Shown here piece by piece: positions 24,594 through 36,300 of a stretch of DNA of 64,000 nucleotides. Source of the DNA: Myxococcales bacterium (lineage in GTDB: Bacteria; Myxococcota_A; Bradymonadia; UBA7976; UBA1532); NCBI GenBank assembly GCA_020633465.1, contig JACKDN010000010.1, positions 186,001-250,000 of the forward strand, read 5' to 3'. The notes under the pieces were generated by a model, which worked only from the letters and a program-made list of their open reading frames with translations, did no database searches and was not told where the DNA came from. The position numbers and the translations under genes are program-made. How positions within the stretch are numbered: position 1 is the stretch's first letter; the number at the start of each line of letters is the position of its first letter.

Positions 24594-26147
24594 TCAACCG
24601 GCGGCGAGCAGCCGCTGAATCTCGTCCACCGCGTCGTCGATCGAGATGCGACGCTGCTCCATCGTATCGCGGTCGCGCAGTGTGATGCTGCCGTCCTCCA
24701 TCGTCTGCCCGTCGATCGTCAAGCACCAGGGGGTGCCGATCTCGTCGTGGCGGCGGTAGCGGCGTCCGATGGCGTGCTGCTCGTCGTAGCTGGCGGCGAT
24801 GCCGCGGGCCAGGAAGGCCTGCACCACCTCGCGCGCCTTCTCGGGCATCTCGTTCTTCTTCACCAGCGGCAGCACCGCCACCTTGATCGGCGCGAGCTGC
24901 GGGTGGAAGCGCATCACCACGCGCGTCTCGGGGCCCTTGGCGCCCTCGACGGTCTCCTCGTGGTAGGCGTCGAGCAGGTACACCAGCACGCCGCGCGTCG
25001 CGCCCGCGGCGGGCTCGATGACGTAGGGCACGAACTTCTTCTGCTGCTGCGGATCGAAGTACTCGAGCTTGGCGCCGCTGTACTGCGCGTGCTTCTTCAG
25101 GTCGTAGTCCGTGCGGTTGGCGATGCCCTCGAGCTCGCCCCAGCCCCACGGGTAGTCGTACTCGATGTCGAAGCAGCCCTTCGCGTAGTGGGCCAGCTCG
25201 TCGGGCTCGTGCGGGCGCAGGCGGAACTTCGACGGATCGTTGGCGAACTGCTGCCACCAGCTCATGCGGGCGTCGCACCAGTACGACATCCACTCGTCGT
25301 CGGTGCCCGGCTCGCAGAAGAACTCCATCTCCATCTGCTCGAACTCGCAGCTGCGGAAGATGAAGTGCTCGACGGTGATCTCGTTGCGGAACGACTTGCC
25401 CATCTGGGCGATGCCGAAGGGCACCTTCATCGACATCGACTGCTGCACGTTGAGGAACTGGACGAACATGGCCTGGGCCGTCTCGGGCCGCAGGTACACC
25501 GCGCCGTCCTTGGTGACCTCGTCGATCTTGGCGCGCAGGTCGTTGCCCGCGAGGCCCTCGAACTCGCCCTTCTCGATGGCGTTGGCGATGGCGCCCAGCG
25601 GGCTGACCGGGCCCAGGCTGCTGCGGAACATCAGGTTGAACTGGCGCTCCTCGCTCATGAACGGCGAGTTGCACACCTTGCAGACGTAGCCGCGATCGCC
25701 GGCGACGGCGCCGTGCAGATCCTTGCCGCGGCGCTCGAGGGTCACCCCGAACTGCTGCTCGACGACCTCGGCGGCCACCTTGGCGCGGCCCTTGTCGGCG
25801 AAGGTCATGACGACCGGCTCGCCCTGCTCGGCGCGGGGGGCCTGGTCGGCGCGGAAGCGCTCTTTGCACACCTTGCAGTCGACCAGCGGATCGCTGAAGC
25901 CGGCCAGGTGGCCCGAGGCCTCCCACACGCGCGGGTGCATGATGATCGACGCGTCGAGGCCGACGACGTCCTCGCGGCCGTTGACCATCGCGCGCCACCA
26001 GGCGCTCATCAGGTTGCGCTTGAGCTCGGCCCCCAGCGGACCGTAGTCGTAGGCGCTGCGCAGGCCGCCGTAGATCTCGGACGATTGGAAGACGAAGCCG
26101 CGCCGCTTGCACAGCGAGATGATCTTCTGCATGAGGTCGGCCTGCAC
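24594..26147 (-). CDS. glyS: Glycyl-tRNA synthetase, single-chain (alpha2) type
   Basis: Class II aminoacyl-tRNA synthetase of 517 residues that charges tRNA-Gly; this is the homodimeric form shared with eukaryotes and archaea, not the alpha2beta2 form of many bacteria. Motif-like blocks: GFVFQSSEIYGGLRSAYDYGPLG at the N-terminus, YLRPETAQAMFVQFLNV, MGKSFRNEITVEHFIFR (motif 2), MRFHPQLAPIKVAVLPL (anticodon-binding domain) and GTPWCLTIDG near the end. A zinc-like set C..C (DCKVCKERF) and (VCKVCNSPFM) is present in the insertion. I chose the GTG at 26147 because GGGAGG lies six bases before it; an ATG at 26132 is the alternative. Confidence 0.95.
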   Translation of the reverse strand: MQADLMQKIISLCKRRGFVFQSSEIYGGLRSAYDYGPLGAELKRNLMSAWWRAMVNGREDVVGLDASIIMHPRVWEASGHLAGFSDPLVDCKVCKERFRADQAPRAEQGEPVVMTFADKGRAKVAAEVVEQQFGVTLERRGKDLHGAVAGDRGYVCKVCNSPFMSEERQFNLMFRSSLGPVSPLGAIANAIEKGEFEGLAGNDLRAKIDEVTKDGAVYLRPETAQAMFVQFLNVQQSMSMKVPFGIAQMGKSFRNEITVEHFIFRSCEFEQMEMEFFCEPGTDDEWMSYWCDARMSWWQQFANDPSKFRLRPHEPDELAHYAKGCFDIEYDYPWGWGELEGIANRTDYDLKKHAQYSGAKLEYFDPQQQKKFVPYVIEPAAGATRGVLVYLLDAYHEETVEGAKGPETRVVMRFHPQLAPIKVAVLPLVKKNEMPEKAREVVQAFLARGIAASYDEQHAIGRRYRRHDEIGTPWCLTIDGQTMEDGSITLRDRDTMEQRRISIDDAVDEIQRLLAAG

Positions 26148-26219
26148 GTCGGCCCTCCCGGCTGATTTCAGAGGGGCGGCATGGTAACCATCGGCCTCTG
26201 CCCCAGCAACCCGGACGCC

Positions 26220-27515
26220 ATGCGCCTGATCGCCTTCCTGATCGCCCTCTGCCTGGCCGCCCCCGCGGCGGCCGCGCCGCACGTCGATCTGGTGGTCGTC
26301 GGGCCCGGCGACGACGTGTTCACGCTCTACGGGCACGCCGGCATGCTGGTGCGGCCCGCCGCGTCGACGCCCCTCGAGCAGGGCACGCTGTACAACTTCG
26401 GCATCACGTCCTTCGACCGCCCGAACTACGTGCGCGACTTCCTCACCGGGCGGGTCGAGTTCTGGGGCAAGCCGCAGAACTTCGACCGCAACCTGGCGCG
26501 CTGGCGGAAGGAGGACCGCACCGTGGTGCGGTATCCGCTGAACCTGCCCGCGCCCCAGGCGGCCTGGCTGGCCGAGCGCCTGGCCTACGTCACGACGCCC
26601 GAGCGGCGGAACTTCGTCTACGACACCTTCCGCCGCAACTGCGCGACCTGGCTGCGGGATCTGGTCGACGAGGCGACCGGCGGCGCGGTCTACGCGGCGG
26701 TGGGCGACGCGCACACCGAGTACAGCTATCGGGACGACGTGCGCGCCGCCTACGCCGGCCAGCCGGTGCTGCTGCTGATGACCGAGGTGGTGCCGGGGGT
26801 CGAGCTCGACCGGCCCCGGACGCTGTGGGAGCGCGCCTATCTGCCGGCCCACCTCGCCGAGGCCTTCGGCCGGGTGACGCTGAACGACGCCGAGGGCGAG
26901 CGGCCCCTGCTGGGCGAGCCCGAGGTGCTGCTGACGCGCGCCGGGCCGGATCCGCGCGAGGGATCGCCGCGGCGGGCGCAGGTGTTCCTGGTCGTGCTGG
27001 CGGTCGTGCTGGCGGGCATGGCGTTGGTCATCGGCCGGCTGGGGCCGCGCTGGCGCGGGGCGGTGCTGGCGGTCTACGCGCTGGGCGCGGGCGCGCTGGG
27101 GACGGTGCTCGCGGTGGTGGGCGCGACCAGCGACTGGCCCGACATGCAGCACAACTGGCTGTTGCTGGCGGTGGTGCCGCTGGACGTGTTCCTGCTGTGG
27201 CCGGCCGTGCGGCTGATCGGCTGGGGGCGCCCGGCGGGCACGCTGGCGCGCACCTGGTTGGGGCTGCGGGGGGCGACCACGCTGGCGCTGGTGCTGGTGA
27301 CGCCGCTGTTCGCCGAGCTGCGCGGGCCCCTGCCCCCCCGGCTGGTGGCGCTCGCGGGCTTGGCGCTGGCCTGGCGCTGCCTGGGCCGGCCCGCGTCGCG
27401 ACGTCGCGGCCGCAGTGAGCCACCGCCGCGGGCCGCGCGGCCGCAAGGCGCCGGGATCACGACGGAAGCCGGCGCAGGGCCGCCGCGAAACGTCGGCGCG
27501 AGAGCCGACACTTGA
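26220..27515 (+). CDS. DUF4105 / Lnb-like membrane protein
   Basis: A 431-residue protein. The ATG at 26220 begins a clean signal peptide (MRLIAFLIALCLAAPAAAA). Residues 20-200 form a DUF4105 (Lnb N-terminal, periplasmic) domain: VVVGPGDDVFTLYGHAGML, LYNFGITSFDRPNYVRDFLTGRV and the FRRNCATWLRDLVDEATGG block, whose cysteine and nearby histidine resemble NlpC-type cysteine peptidases. About five membrane helices fill the C-terminal third. Its role is unknown; members of this family are periplasmic and often envelope-linked. It diverges from glyS with a 72-base gap. The final 50 residues are charged and may be non-conserved. Confidence 0.78.
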   Translation: MRLIAFLIALCLAAPAAAAPHVDLVVVGPGDDVFTLYGHAGMLVRPAASTPLEQGTLYNFGITSFDRPNYVRDFLTGRVEFWGKPQNFDRNLARWRKEDRTVVRYPLNLPAPQAAWLAERLAYVTTPERRNFVYDTFRRNCATWLRDLVDEATGGAVYAAVGDAHTEYSYRDDVRAAYAGQPVLLLMTEVVPGVELDRPRTLWERAYLPAHLAEAFGRVTLNDAEGERPLLGEPEVLLTRAGPDPREGSPRRAQVFLVVLAVVLAGMALVIGRLGPRWRGAVLAVYALGAGALGTVLAVVGATSDWPDMQHNWLLLAVVPLDVFLLWPAVRLIGWGRPAGTLARTWLGLRGATTLALVLVTPLFAELRGPLPPRLVALAGLALAWRCLGRPASRRRGRSEPPPRAARPQGAGITTEAGAGPPRNVGARADT

Positions 27516-27595
27516 GCACAAAAACCTACATCACCCCTTTTCGACGGCCGGTGATTCTGCAAAACTTCAGGAGCCGCACTCGGGTAGGGGAATGT

Positions 27596-28669
27596 ATGAA
27601 TCATCGCACACGAGCGGTGCTGACCGCCGCGCTGCTGCTGGCCACCCCGGCCGGCGCCACGCCCACGGTGGTGGACGGCTTGGCGCCCCAGGCGCAGGAC
27701 GGCTGGACGACCCCGCTCTGGCGCGCGGTGCACGGCCCCGACGACGCCCTGATGGAGGCGCGCTTCGAGGCCGAGCTGGCCGCGGTCGAGCAGGCCGAGG
27801 ACGCGGAGGCCGACGTCCAGGATGACGAGGCGGCCGAGGACACCACGACCCCGGTGGTCGATCCCGAGAAGCCCGCCGCGGTGTCGATCGGCTCGCCCAA
27901 CGGCGGCTGGCTGGTCTACCCCGCCCGCCTGCAGGGCCACCCCCACATCAAGAGCCGCGCGCGCAGCAATTACGGCACCGACGAGACCGTGCAGGCCATC
28001 GCCGCCGCCGTCGACGCCGTCGAGCGCCGCCACCCCGGGGGCCACCCGCTGGTCGTGGGTGACATCTCGCGGCGCCAGGGCGGGCCCTTCCGCCCCCACA
28101 AGTCGCACCAGTCGGGCCGCGACGCCGACATCGGCTACTACCTGGTGGACGGCGCGCCCGACGGCCTGAAGCGCGCCACGCCGCGCACGCTGGACGTGGC
28201 CCGCACGTGGACCTTCCTCGAGTCGCTGCTGGCGGATGACAAGGTCGAGTACGTCTTCACCGACCGCCGACTCGAGCGCGCCCTGTACCGCTACGCCAAG
28301 GAGAAGGCGAAGGTGCCCGCCGAGGTGCTCGACCGCGTCTTCTCTTACCCCCACGCGAACAAGACCGGCATCCTGCGCCACCTGCGCGGCCACGCCGATC
28401 ACCTGCACGTGCGCTTCCGGTCGCCGCAGGCCATCGCCGCCGCCACCGCGTACGTGCGCGAGCACGGCCTCGCGGCCATCCGCCCGCTGCCCGTCTATCG
28501 CAAGGTGCGCCGCGGCGACACGCTGACCGGCCTGGCCCGCCGTCACAAGACGTCGATCAAGAACCTGTGCCGCTGGAACCGCATCTCGCGGAAGAAGGTG
28601 CTGCACCCGGGCATGAAGCTGATCGTCGGCCACCGCCGGCCGCGCCTGCCCGAGCCCGACGCGTCCTGA
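27596..28669 (+). CDS. Secreted M74-like murein endopeptidase with C-terminal LysM
   Basis: A 357-residue protein predicted to cut peptidoglycan peptide cross-links. The signal peptide is MNHRTRAVLTAALLLATPAGA. After an acidic linker (residues 60-90), residues 95-290 resemble penicillin-insensitive endopeptidase MepA: VGDISRRQGGPFRPHKSHQSGRDADIG supplies the H171 and D178 zinc ligands and HADHLHVRF (H269, H271) the others. Residues 300-345 are a LysM module (YRKVRRGDTLTGLARRHKTS...). I chose the ATG at 27596 because it has AGGGG upstream and begins the signal; the frame is open to 27512. A zinc hydrolase acting in the periplasm is well supported, the exact bond is not. Confidence 0.88.
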   Translation: MNHRTRAVLTAALLLATPAGATPTVVDGLAPQAQDGWTTPLWRAVHGPDDALMEARFEAELAAVEQAEDAEADVQDDEAAEDTTTPVVDPEKPAAVSIGSPNGGWLVYPARLQGHPHIKSRARSNYGTDETVQAIAAAVDAVERRHPGGHPLVVGDISRRQGGPFRPHKSHQSGRDADIGYYLVDGAPDGLKRATPRTLDVARTWTFLESLLADDKVEYVFTDRRLERALYRYAKEKAKVPAEVLDRVFSYPHANKTGILRHLRGHADHLHVRFRSPQAIAAATAYVREHGLAAIRPLPVYRKVRRGDTLTGLARRHKTSIKNLCRWNRISRKKVLHPGMKLIVGHRRPRLPEPDAS

Positions 28670-28672
28670 GCG

Positions 28673-29791
28673 TCACGCGCGGAGGGTGAACGAGAAGGTC
28701 GAGCCGTGCCCCGGCCGGCTCTCGGCCCAGACGTGCCCCCCGTGCCGCTGCACGACCCGCGCGGCGACCGCCAGGCCCACCCCCGCCCCGGACAGCCCCT
28801 CGCCCACGTGCAGGCGACGGAAGGGCTCGAACACCTGCCCCGCGTAGGCCGGCTCGAACCCGACGCCGTTGTCGTGCACGCGATAGACGGCCGGCTGGCC
28901 CGGATCCACGTCGACCTCGACGCGCGGGGCGGCCACCGGCGCCGCGAAGGCCAGGGCGTTGGACAGCAGCTGCTCGAGGGCCAGGCGCAGGAGCGCCGGA
29001 TCGGCGTCCGCGGCCAGGCCGGGCTCGACGTGGATGGCCTCGCCCCCCGGCAGCGTCTGCGCCACCTCGTGCACCAGCGCGGTCAGGTCGATCGGCACGC
29101 GGTGCAGCGCGGCGCGCCCGACCGCGTCGAGCATCATCAGCCCGTCGAAGCGCGCCTCGAGGCGCCGCGACGCGCTCTGCAGGTGGTGGAGGTAGTCGCG
29201 CCCGCCGGCGTCGAGCTGATCGCCGTACTCCTCGTGCAGCAGCTCGGCGAAGCCGTGGATGCTGCGCAGGGGGCCGCGCAGATCGTGCGTGATGCTGTGG
29301 AACAGGGCCTCGAGCTCGCGGTTGGCCCGGGCGAGCTCGGTCGTGCGCGCCTGAACCCGGCCCTCCAGATCGGCGTTGAGCTGCTCGATCTCGTCGCGCG
29401 CCCGCTTGCGCTCGACGGCGTAGCGCAGGGCGCGCGGCAGGACCGCGGCCACCGACGACCCCTTCACCAGGTAGTCCTGCGCGCCCGCCTGCACCGCCCG
29501 CAACGCGAGCACCTCGTCGTCCCGGCCCGACAGCACCACCACCGGCAGATCGGTCAGCTCGCGCACCGCGTCGAGCGTGACGAGGCCCTGCGTGTCGACC
29601 AGATCGAGATCGAGCAGCACGACGTCGGCGGCGCGCGCGACGAGGGCGGGGACCGACTCGGCGAGGCTGCGATGCCAGGCGACGGCGAAGCGGTCGCTGC
29701 GCAGGGCGTGCCGCGCCAGGGCGGCGTCGGGCGGGGCGTCTTCGATCAGCAGGACGCGCAGGGGCGTCCGATCCGGGGCCGGGATGGTCAT
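28673..29791 (-). CDS. Receiver-histidine kinase protein
   Basis: A 372-residue protein with the receiver first and the kinase second. Residues 10-125 form a receiver domain (VLLIEDAPPDAALARHAL, VVLLDLDLVDTQG, VVVLSGRD, DYLVKGS). A coiled-coil linker (ARDEIEQLNADLEGRVQARTTELARANREL) leads to the H-box LFHSITHDLRGPLRSIHGFAELL and the catalytic domain (LEQLLSNALAFA, VYRVHDNGVGF, GAGVGLAVAARVVQRHGG). This order is common in light- or phosphorelay-linked kinases of the phytochrome type. Its ATG overlaps the stop of the upstream PAS kinase (ATGA), so the two are made together and may form one relay. Confidence 0.9.
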   Translation of the reverse strand: MTIPAPDRTPLRVLLIEDAPPDAALARHALRSDRFAVAWHRSLAESVPALVARAADVVLLDLDLVDTQGLVTLDAVRELTDLPVVVLSGRDDEVLALRAVQAGAQDYLVKGSSVAAVLPRALRYAVERKRARDEIEQLNADLEGRVQARTTELARANRELEALFHSITHDLRGPLRSIHGFAELLHEEYGDQLDAGGRDYLHHLQSASRRLEARFDGLMMLDAVGRAALHRVPIDLTALVHEVAQTLPGGEAIHVEPGLAADADPALLRLALEQLLSNALAFAAPVAAPRVEVDVDPGQPAVYRVHDNGVGFEPAYAGQVFEPFRRLHVGEGLSGAGVGLAVAARVVQRHGGHVWAESRPGHGSTFSFTLRA

Positions 29792-31350
29792 GGCGGCGCG
29801 AGCTGCCCCTCGGCGTCGTCGAGCACGTCGGGCAAGAAGACCTCGAAGGTGGCGCCCTCGCCGGGCGCCGACTCGGCGCGGATCCAGCCGCCGTGCCGCT
29901 CGGCGATGCGCTTGCACACGGCCAGACCGATGCCGGTGCCCTCGGCGTCGTCGCGGCCCGCCCCCGCCAGCCGGCGGAAGGGCTCGAAGATGCGCTGGGC
30001 CTCGGCGGCGTCGAAGCCGAGGCCGGCGTCGCGCACCCGCAGGCGCCAGCCGTCCGCGTCCCGCTGCGCCTCGAGCCAGACCTCGGGGGGCCGTTGCCCG
30101 GCGAACTTCAGCGCGTTGCCCACCAGGTTGAGCAGCAGCTGCCCCATCTGCACCTCGTCGGCGGTGACCGTCGGCAGCGGCCCCCGGTGCACGCGCGCGC
30201 CCGACGAGGCGACGCGCAGCGCGAGGTCGTCGAGCACCCCGTCGAGCACGGCGTCGAGGGCGACCGGGGCGCGCTTCAGGCCGGCGTTGCCCAGCCGCGC
30301 GTAGGCCAGCAGGTCGCGCACCAGCCGCTGCATGCGGCGGGCGCCGTGGACGACGTAGTCCAGCCACTCCCGGGCCTCGTCGTCGAGCGCCGCGGCGCTG
30401 TGCTCGGCGAGCAGCTCGGCGAAGGCGCGCACGGCGCGCAGCGGCTCCTGCAGATCGTGGCTGACCGTCGAGGCGAACTGGCGCAGCTCGTCGTTCGAGC
30501 GCTCGAGCTGCTCGGTGGTGCGCGCGAGGGCCTCGCGGTTCTGCTTCTGCTCGGTGATGTCCTCGGAGATGCCCAGCAGGTACAGGGCGCCGCCGTCGTC
30601 GTCGAGGATGGGGATCTTCTTCGTGTGCAGGAAGCGCACGCCGCGCTCGCGGGTCTGGATGGCCTCGCAAGGGATGTCGAGCAGCTCGCCGCAGCGCAGC
30701 ACCTCGCGATCCTTCTCGGTGAAGAAGTCCGCCTCGTCGGCGGGGAAGAAGTCGTAGTCGTTCTTGCCGATCAGCTCGTCGCGCGCGAAGCCGAGCAGGC
30801 GCTCGCCGGCGCGGTTGAACCGCACGAAGCGCAGATCGTCGGCGCGCTTCACGAACACCATGTCGGGCAGGTTCTCGACGATCTGATGCAGGAAGCGCTC
30901 GCTCTCGCGCAGGGCGGCGTGCGAGCGCTCGAGCTCGGCCCGCGCGCGCTGCAGCTCGTCGTAGCGGGCCGCCGCCCGGGCGTTGCCGTCGGCGGCGGTG
31001 AGATGGCAGGCGAAGGCACGCACCGCGCGATCCAGCGCGGCGGCCGCCGCGGGCCCCGGGGGGCCGGGGCGCCGGACGATCAGCAAGCGGTCGCCGTCGA
31101 GCGGCCACCAGCGACGCTCGCCCTCGCCGCCATCCGCGGTCGGCCTGTGGGGCGGCGGCGCGCCGACGTCACCCACGCGCACCTTCAGGGTCGGCGGACC
31201 GCCGACGTAGCGCCAGACGCCCGCGCCGCTGAAGGGGCCCTGCCGCACCAGCGCCTCGACGAACTGCGCCGCGCTCGTTCCCGGGTGGTCGGAGGACAAC
31301 GCCGCGAGCAGCACCTCGGCCAGCCATGGCGGAGCATCGTCGGCGCCCAT
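29788..31350 (-). CDS. PAS sensor histidine kinase
   Basis: A 520-residue soluble kinase. Residues 1-130 resemble an eroded GAF-like sensor segment (LSSDHPGTSAAQFVEALVRQGPFSGAGVWRYVG). Residues 170-290 are a PAS domain (LHQIVENLPDMVFVKRADDLRFVRFNRAGERLLGF, then the PAC-type YLLGISEDITEQKQ). The H-box is RQFASTVSHDLQEPLRAVRAFAELL, and the catalytic domain has LLLNLVGNALKFAG, VRDAGLGF and GTGIGLAVCKRIAERHGG. It ends in the ATGA start of the receiver-kinase, which could accept its phosphate. The ATG at 31350 follows GAGGGAGA. The gap 31351-31639 has no gene and no element I can name. Confidence 0.9.
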   Translation of the reverse strand: MGADDAPPWLAEVLLAALSSDHPGTSAAQFVEALVRQGPFSGAGVWRYVGGPPTLKVRVGDVGAPPPHRPTADGGEGERRWWPLDGDRLLIVRRPGPPGPAAAAALDRAVRAFACHLTAADGNARAAARYDELQRARAELERSHAALRESERFLHQIVENLPDMVFVKRADDLRFVRFNRAGERLLGFARDELIGKNDYDFFPADEADFFTEKDREVLRCGELLDIPCEAIQTRERGVRFLHTKKIPILDDDGGALYLLGISEDITEQKQNREALARTTEQLERSNDELRQFASTVSHDLQEPLRAVRAFAELLAEHSAAALDDEAREWLDYVVHGARRMQRLVRDLLAYARLGNAGLKRAPVALDAVLDGVLDDLALRVASSGARVHRGPLPTVTADEVQMGQLLLNLVGNALKFAGQRPPEVWLEAQRDADGWRLRVRDAGLGFDAAEAQRIFEPFRRLAGAGRDDAEGTGIGLAVCKRIAERHGGWIRAESAPGEGATFEVFLPDVLDDAEGQLAPP

Positions 31351-31639
31351 CGCCCTGTCTCCCTCCGTCCGAACGACGCCGTCCGTGTCGGGCGAGACCG
31401 CGCGCGGAGCGAGCGGCCCTCGGTTCGACCGGCCCGACGGCGCACCCACGCTACCGATGCGCCCGGTTCGGAACAACCCTCGCGGTGGTCCCACGCGCCG
31501 CTTGATCGGCTCGCCCCGTCGAGCCCATCCTCGGGCCCACCGGCGCCCGTCGGCCAGCGGGCCGGCGCGCGGCGGGTGGATGGCGGCGCGACCGAGTGGG
31601 CCGCGCCGGCCACACACGAACCGCTCGAGGGGTCTCGCC

Positions 31640-32617
31640 GTGCGCATCCTGCTGCTGTTCGCTCTCGCAACGCTGCCCGCCGCCGCCCACGCCGCGCCCG
31701 CCTGGACGGTGCTGCCGCTCGACGCGCGCGGGGTGGATCCCGACGCGGCGGCCACCTTCCGCGATCTGCTCGTCGCCGAGCTGGGCGCGCGCAACGGCGC
31801 CGACTTCATCGACGGGCCCCGCGCCTGCAACGACCTGCCCTGCGCGCGCGACGCCGGGGGCGAGGTGGGCGCGGGCGTCGTCGTCTTCGGGCGGCTGGCG
31901 CGCCTCGGGCGCAACATCGTCGTCACGTTGACGGTGATCGACACGGCCGCCGGCCGCACGCTCAGCCAGCAGCGGATGAGCGTCGACGCGGTCGAGGATC
32001 TCGAGAAGGTCGCCTCGCGCATGGCGCAGGCCATCCACGACGGCCGCGATCTCGACGACACCGTCGAGCTGGGCACGGTCACCGGCGCCGAGGTCGAGCC
32101 GGACCGTCGCCGCGAGGGCAAGAGCGGCCTCGGGCTGCGCATCGGCGGCGTGACGCCGGTGGGCGAAGCGTACCGGTCGGGCTTCGGCATCCTGGTCGAC
32201 CTGGGCTACTGGTACGAGGCGCGCGACTTCGCGATCGAGCCGCGGGTGGGCTGGCGCGGCACGGCCGAGACGGACGAGGACGAGAGCTACGGGCAGGTGG
32301 CGATCGACGTCGGCGCGCACTACATCCTCACCCGCGGCGACTTCGCCCCGTTCATCGGCCTCGGGGGCGGCCTGCGCTGGACCTACGAAGAGCGGCGGAA
32401 CCGGATCAGCGCGGGTCAGGTCATCCAGCTCGAGTCGAACGATCTCGAGCTCGACTCGGCCTGGGCGCCGGGCGTGTTCGGGCGGATCGGCGTGCTGTTG
32501 TTCCGCACCTACAGCCTGCGCGTGGCCTTCACGGTCGACTACGACGTCACCTTCGTCGACCTGCACGGCCTGGGCGCGCCGCAGACCGTGCAGGCGGGCG
32601 TGGGCGTGATGTTCTGA
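31640..32617 (+). CDS. Exported protein with probable outer-membrane beta-barrel
   Basis: A 325-residue exported protein. GTG at 31640 has GAGGGG seven bases upstream and starts a signal peptide (RILLLFALATLPAAAHAAPA). Residues 20-130 look like the curli-assembly-like or TolB-like alpha/beta domain used by many deltaproteobacterial lipoproteins to make ATP-free sensors (WTVLPLDARGVDPDAAATFRDLLVAEL... VVVFGRLARLGRNIVVTLTVID). From residue 165 on, alternating aromatic strands (LRIGGVTPVG, GILVDLGYWYEARDFAIEPRVGW, HYILTRGDFAPFIGLGGGLRWTY) suggest an eight-strand barrel ending in VGVMF, a proper C-terminal phenylalanine. Function unknown. Confidence 0.72.
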   Translation: MRILLLFALATLPAAAHAAPAWTVLPLDARGVDPDAAATFRDLLVAELGARNGADFIDGPRACNDLPCARDAGGEVGAGVVVFGRLARLGRNIVVTLTVIDTAAGRTLSQQRMSVDAVEDLEKVASRMAQAIHDGRDLDDTVELGTVTGAEVEPDRRREGKSGLGLRIGGVTPVGEAYRSGFGILVDLGYWYEARDFAIEPRVGWRGTAETDEDESYGQVAIDVGAHYILTRGDFAPFIGLGGGLRWTYEERRNRISAGQVIQLESNDLELDSAWAPGVFGRIGVLLFRTYSLRVAFTVDYDVTFVDLHGLGAPQTVQAGVGVMF

Positions 32618-32623
32618 GCGGGC

Positions 32624-33790
32624 TTACTGGGCGGCGGCGGCCGGGGCGGGGGGCAGCGCGCTCTTGTGGGCGGCGTACCACGCCTTCGCCGCCTCGACGG
32701 CCTTGCCGCGGCGGGCGTCGCGATCGCGCCCGCTGAGGGGCTTCACCTTGTGGCGGGCGGCGGCAGGCAGGCCGGCGCTGAGGCTCTCGAGGGCGTAGAG
32801 GGCCACCTCGTCGACGCGGGTGGAGGTCTCGGGGCGCAGGACGATGCGGTCCTTCTTGCCGTCGAGGCCCTTGGGCCGCAGCTCGGCCATCGCCTTGCCC
32901 GCGTCGTCGAGCAGGCCGACGAGGGCGTGGGCGGCGGCGGTCAGCTTCAGCGTCGCGGCGGCCTCGGCGGCGGCGGCGCGCACGAAGGGATCGGCGTCGG
33001 CGAGGGCGGCCATGACCGGCGCCGTCAGGCTGGCCGCCTCGGCCGGCTTGGCGACGCGGGCGGCCAACATGAGCGCCGTCGCGCGGACGGCGGGGTTCTG
33101 GTGGGTCAGCAGGGGCTTCGCGGCCTCGAGCACCTTGGCGCGCTCGGGCAGATCGGGATAAGCCGAGCGGCCCAGCCGATCGGCCGCGACGGCCTGCAGC
33201 GTCGCGTCGGACGCGGCGAGCGCCGGCAGGATGGCCCGCACCACCTTGGCCTTCGCGTCGCCCGGGCGCGCCTTGGCGATCTGGAAGTCGCGCACGTTGC
33301 CCAGCGCGCGGATGGCCGCGATGCGCGCCGTGGTGCTGCCCTTCTCGGCCATCTCGGTCATCTTGCCGAGGGTCGCGGCGTCCACCTTCTCGTCGCCGAT
33401 GATCAGCCGCGCGGCGCGCAGGGCGTTCATCTGCACCACGCCGGCCTTCGAGCCCAGCCGGGCGCGCACCACCTTGCGGTAGTTCTCGTCGACGGTCGGG
33501 CGCTCCTTGTGCTTGCGGCGGGCGAAGGTGCGGCCCATGCCGTCGAGCGCCGCGGCGACGACCTCGGGCTCCGGGTGGGTCGCGGCCAGCCACAGGAACT
33601 GCCGCGCCCGCGCCGGATCGCGCCGCACGATGTGAGGGAACTGCGCGCCGCGCACCTGGTCGGCCAGGCTGTTGGCGCCGGTGACGACGGCGGCGTCGGG
33701 CGTGCCGCTCAGCTTGACCGGCGTCTGCTTCTGGGCGTGCGCCGTGCCGACGAGCGAAAGCGCACACAGCGCAACGAGTGCGAACCTCAT
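32624..33790 (-). CDS. Secreted HEAT-repeat protein
   Basis: A 388-residue helical-repeat protein with a signal peptide (MRFALVALCALSLVGTAHA). Tandem HEAT-like helices are visible in TTARIAAIRALGNVRDFQIA, LPALAASDATLQAVAADRLGR, LLTHQNPAVRATALMLAARV and MAALADADPFVRAAAAEAAATL. Such proteins usually act as scaffolds. The C-terminus is alanine/proline rich. A ribosome binding site (GGGGAGAG) precedes the ATG at 33790. It converges on the beta-barrel gene with six bases between stops. Nothing indicates a partner. Confidence 0.78.
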   Translation of the reverse strand: MRFALVALCALSLVGTAHAQKQTPVKLSGTPDAAVVTGANSLADQVRGAQFPHIVRRDPARARQFLWLAATHPEPEVVAAALDGMGRTFARRKHKERPTVDENYRKVVRARLGSKAGVVQMNALRAARLIIGDEKVDAATLGKMTEMAEKGSTTARIAAIRALGNVRDFQIAKARPGDAKAKVVRAILPALAASDATLQAVAADRLGRSAYPDLPERAKVLEAAKPLLTHQNPAVRATALMLAARVAKPAEAASLTAPVMAALADADPFVRAAAAEAAATLKLTAAAHALVGLLDDAGKAMAELRPKGLDGKKDRIVLRPETSTRVDEVALYALESLSAGLPAAARHKVKPLSGRDRDARRGKAVEAAKAWYAAHKSALPPAPAAAAQ

Positions 33791-33917
33791 CTCTCCCCCT
33801 CTCTGAACTGACTCGGACCGGATCTGCGTCTGGAGTTGCGGAGAAAGCCACGCCGGCGGGCGGAAGTCAATCGAGGGCCGGCGAACGGTCGGGCGGACGG
33901 GGTGCGCCGCCCGCCAT

Positions 33918-36296
<2,379 letters not shown>

Positions 36297-36300
36297 CGCC

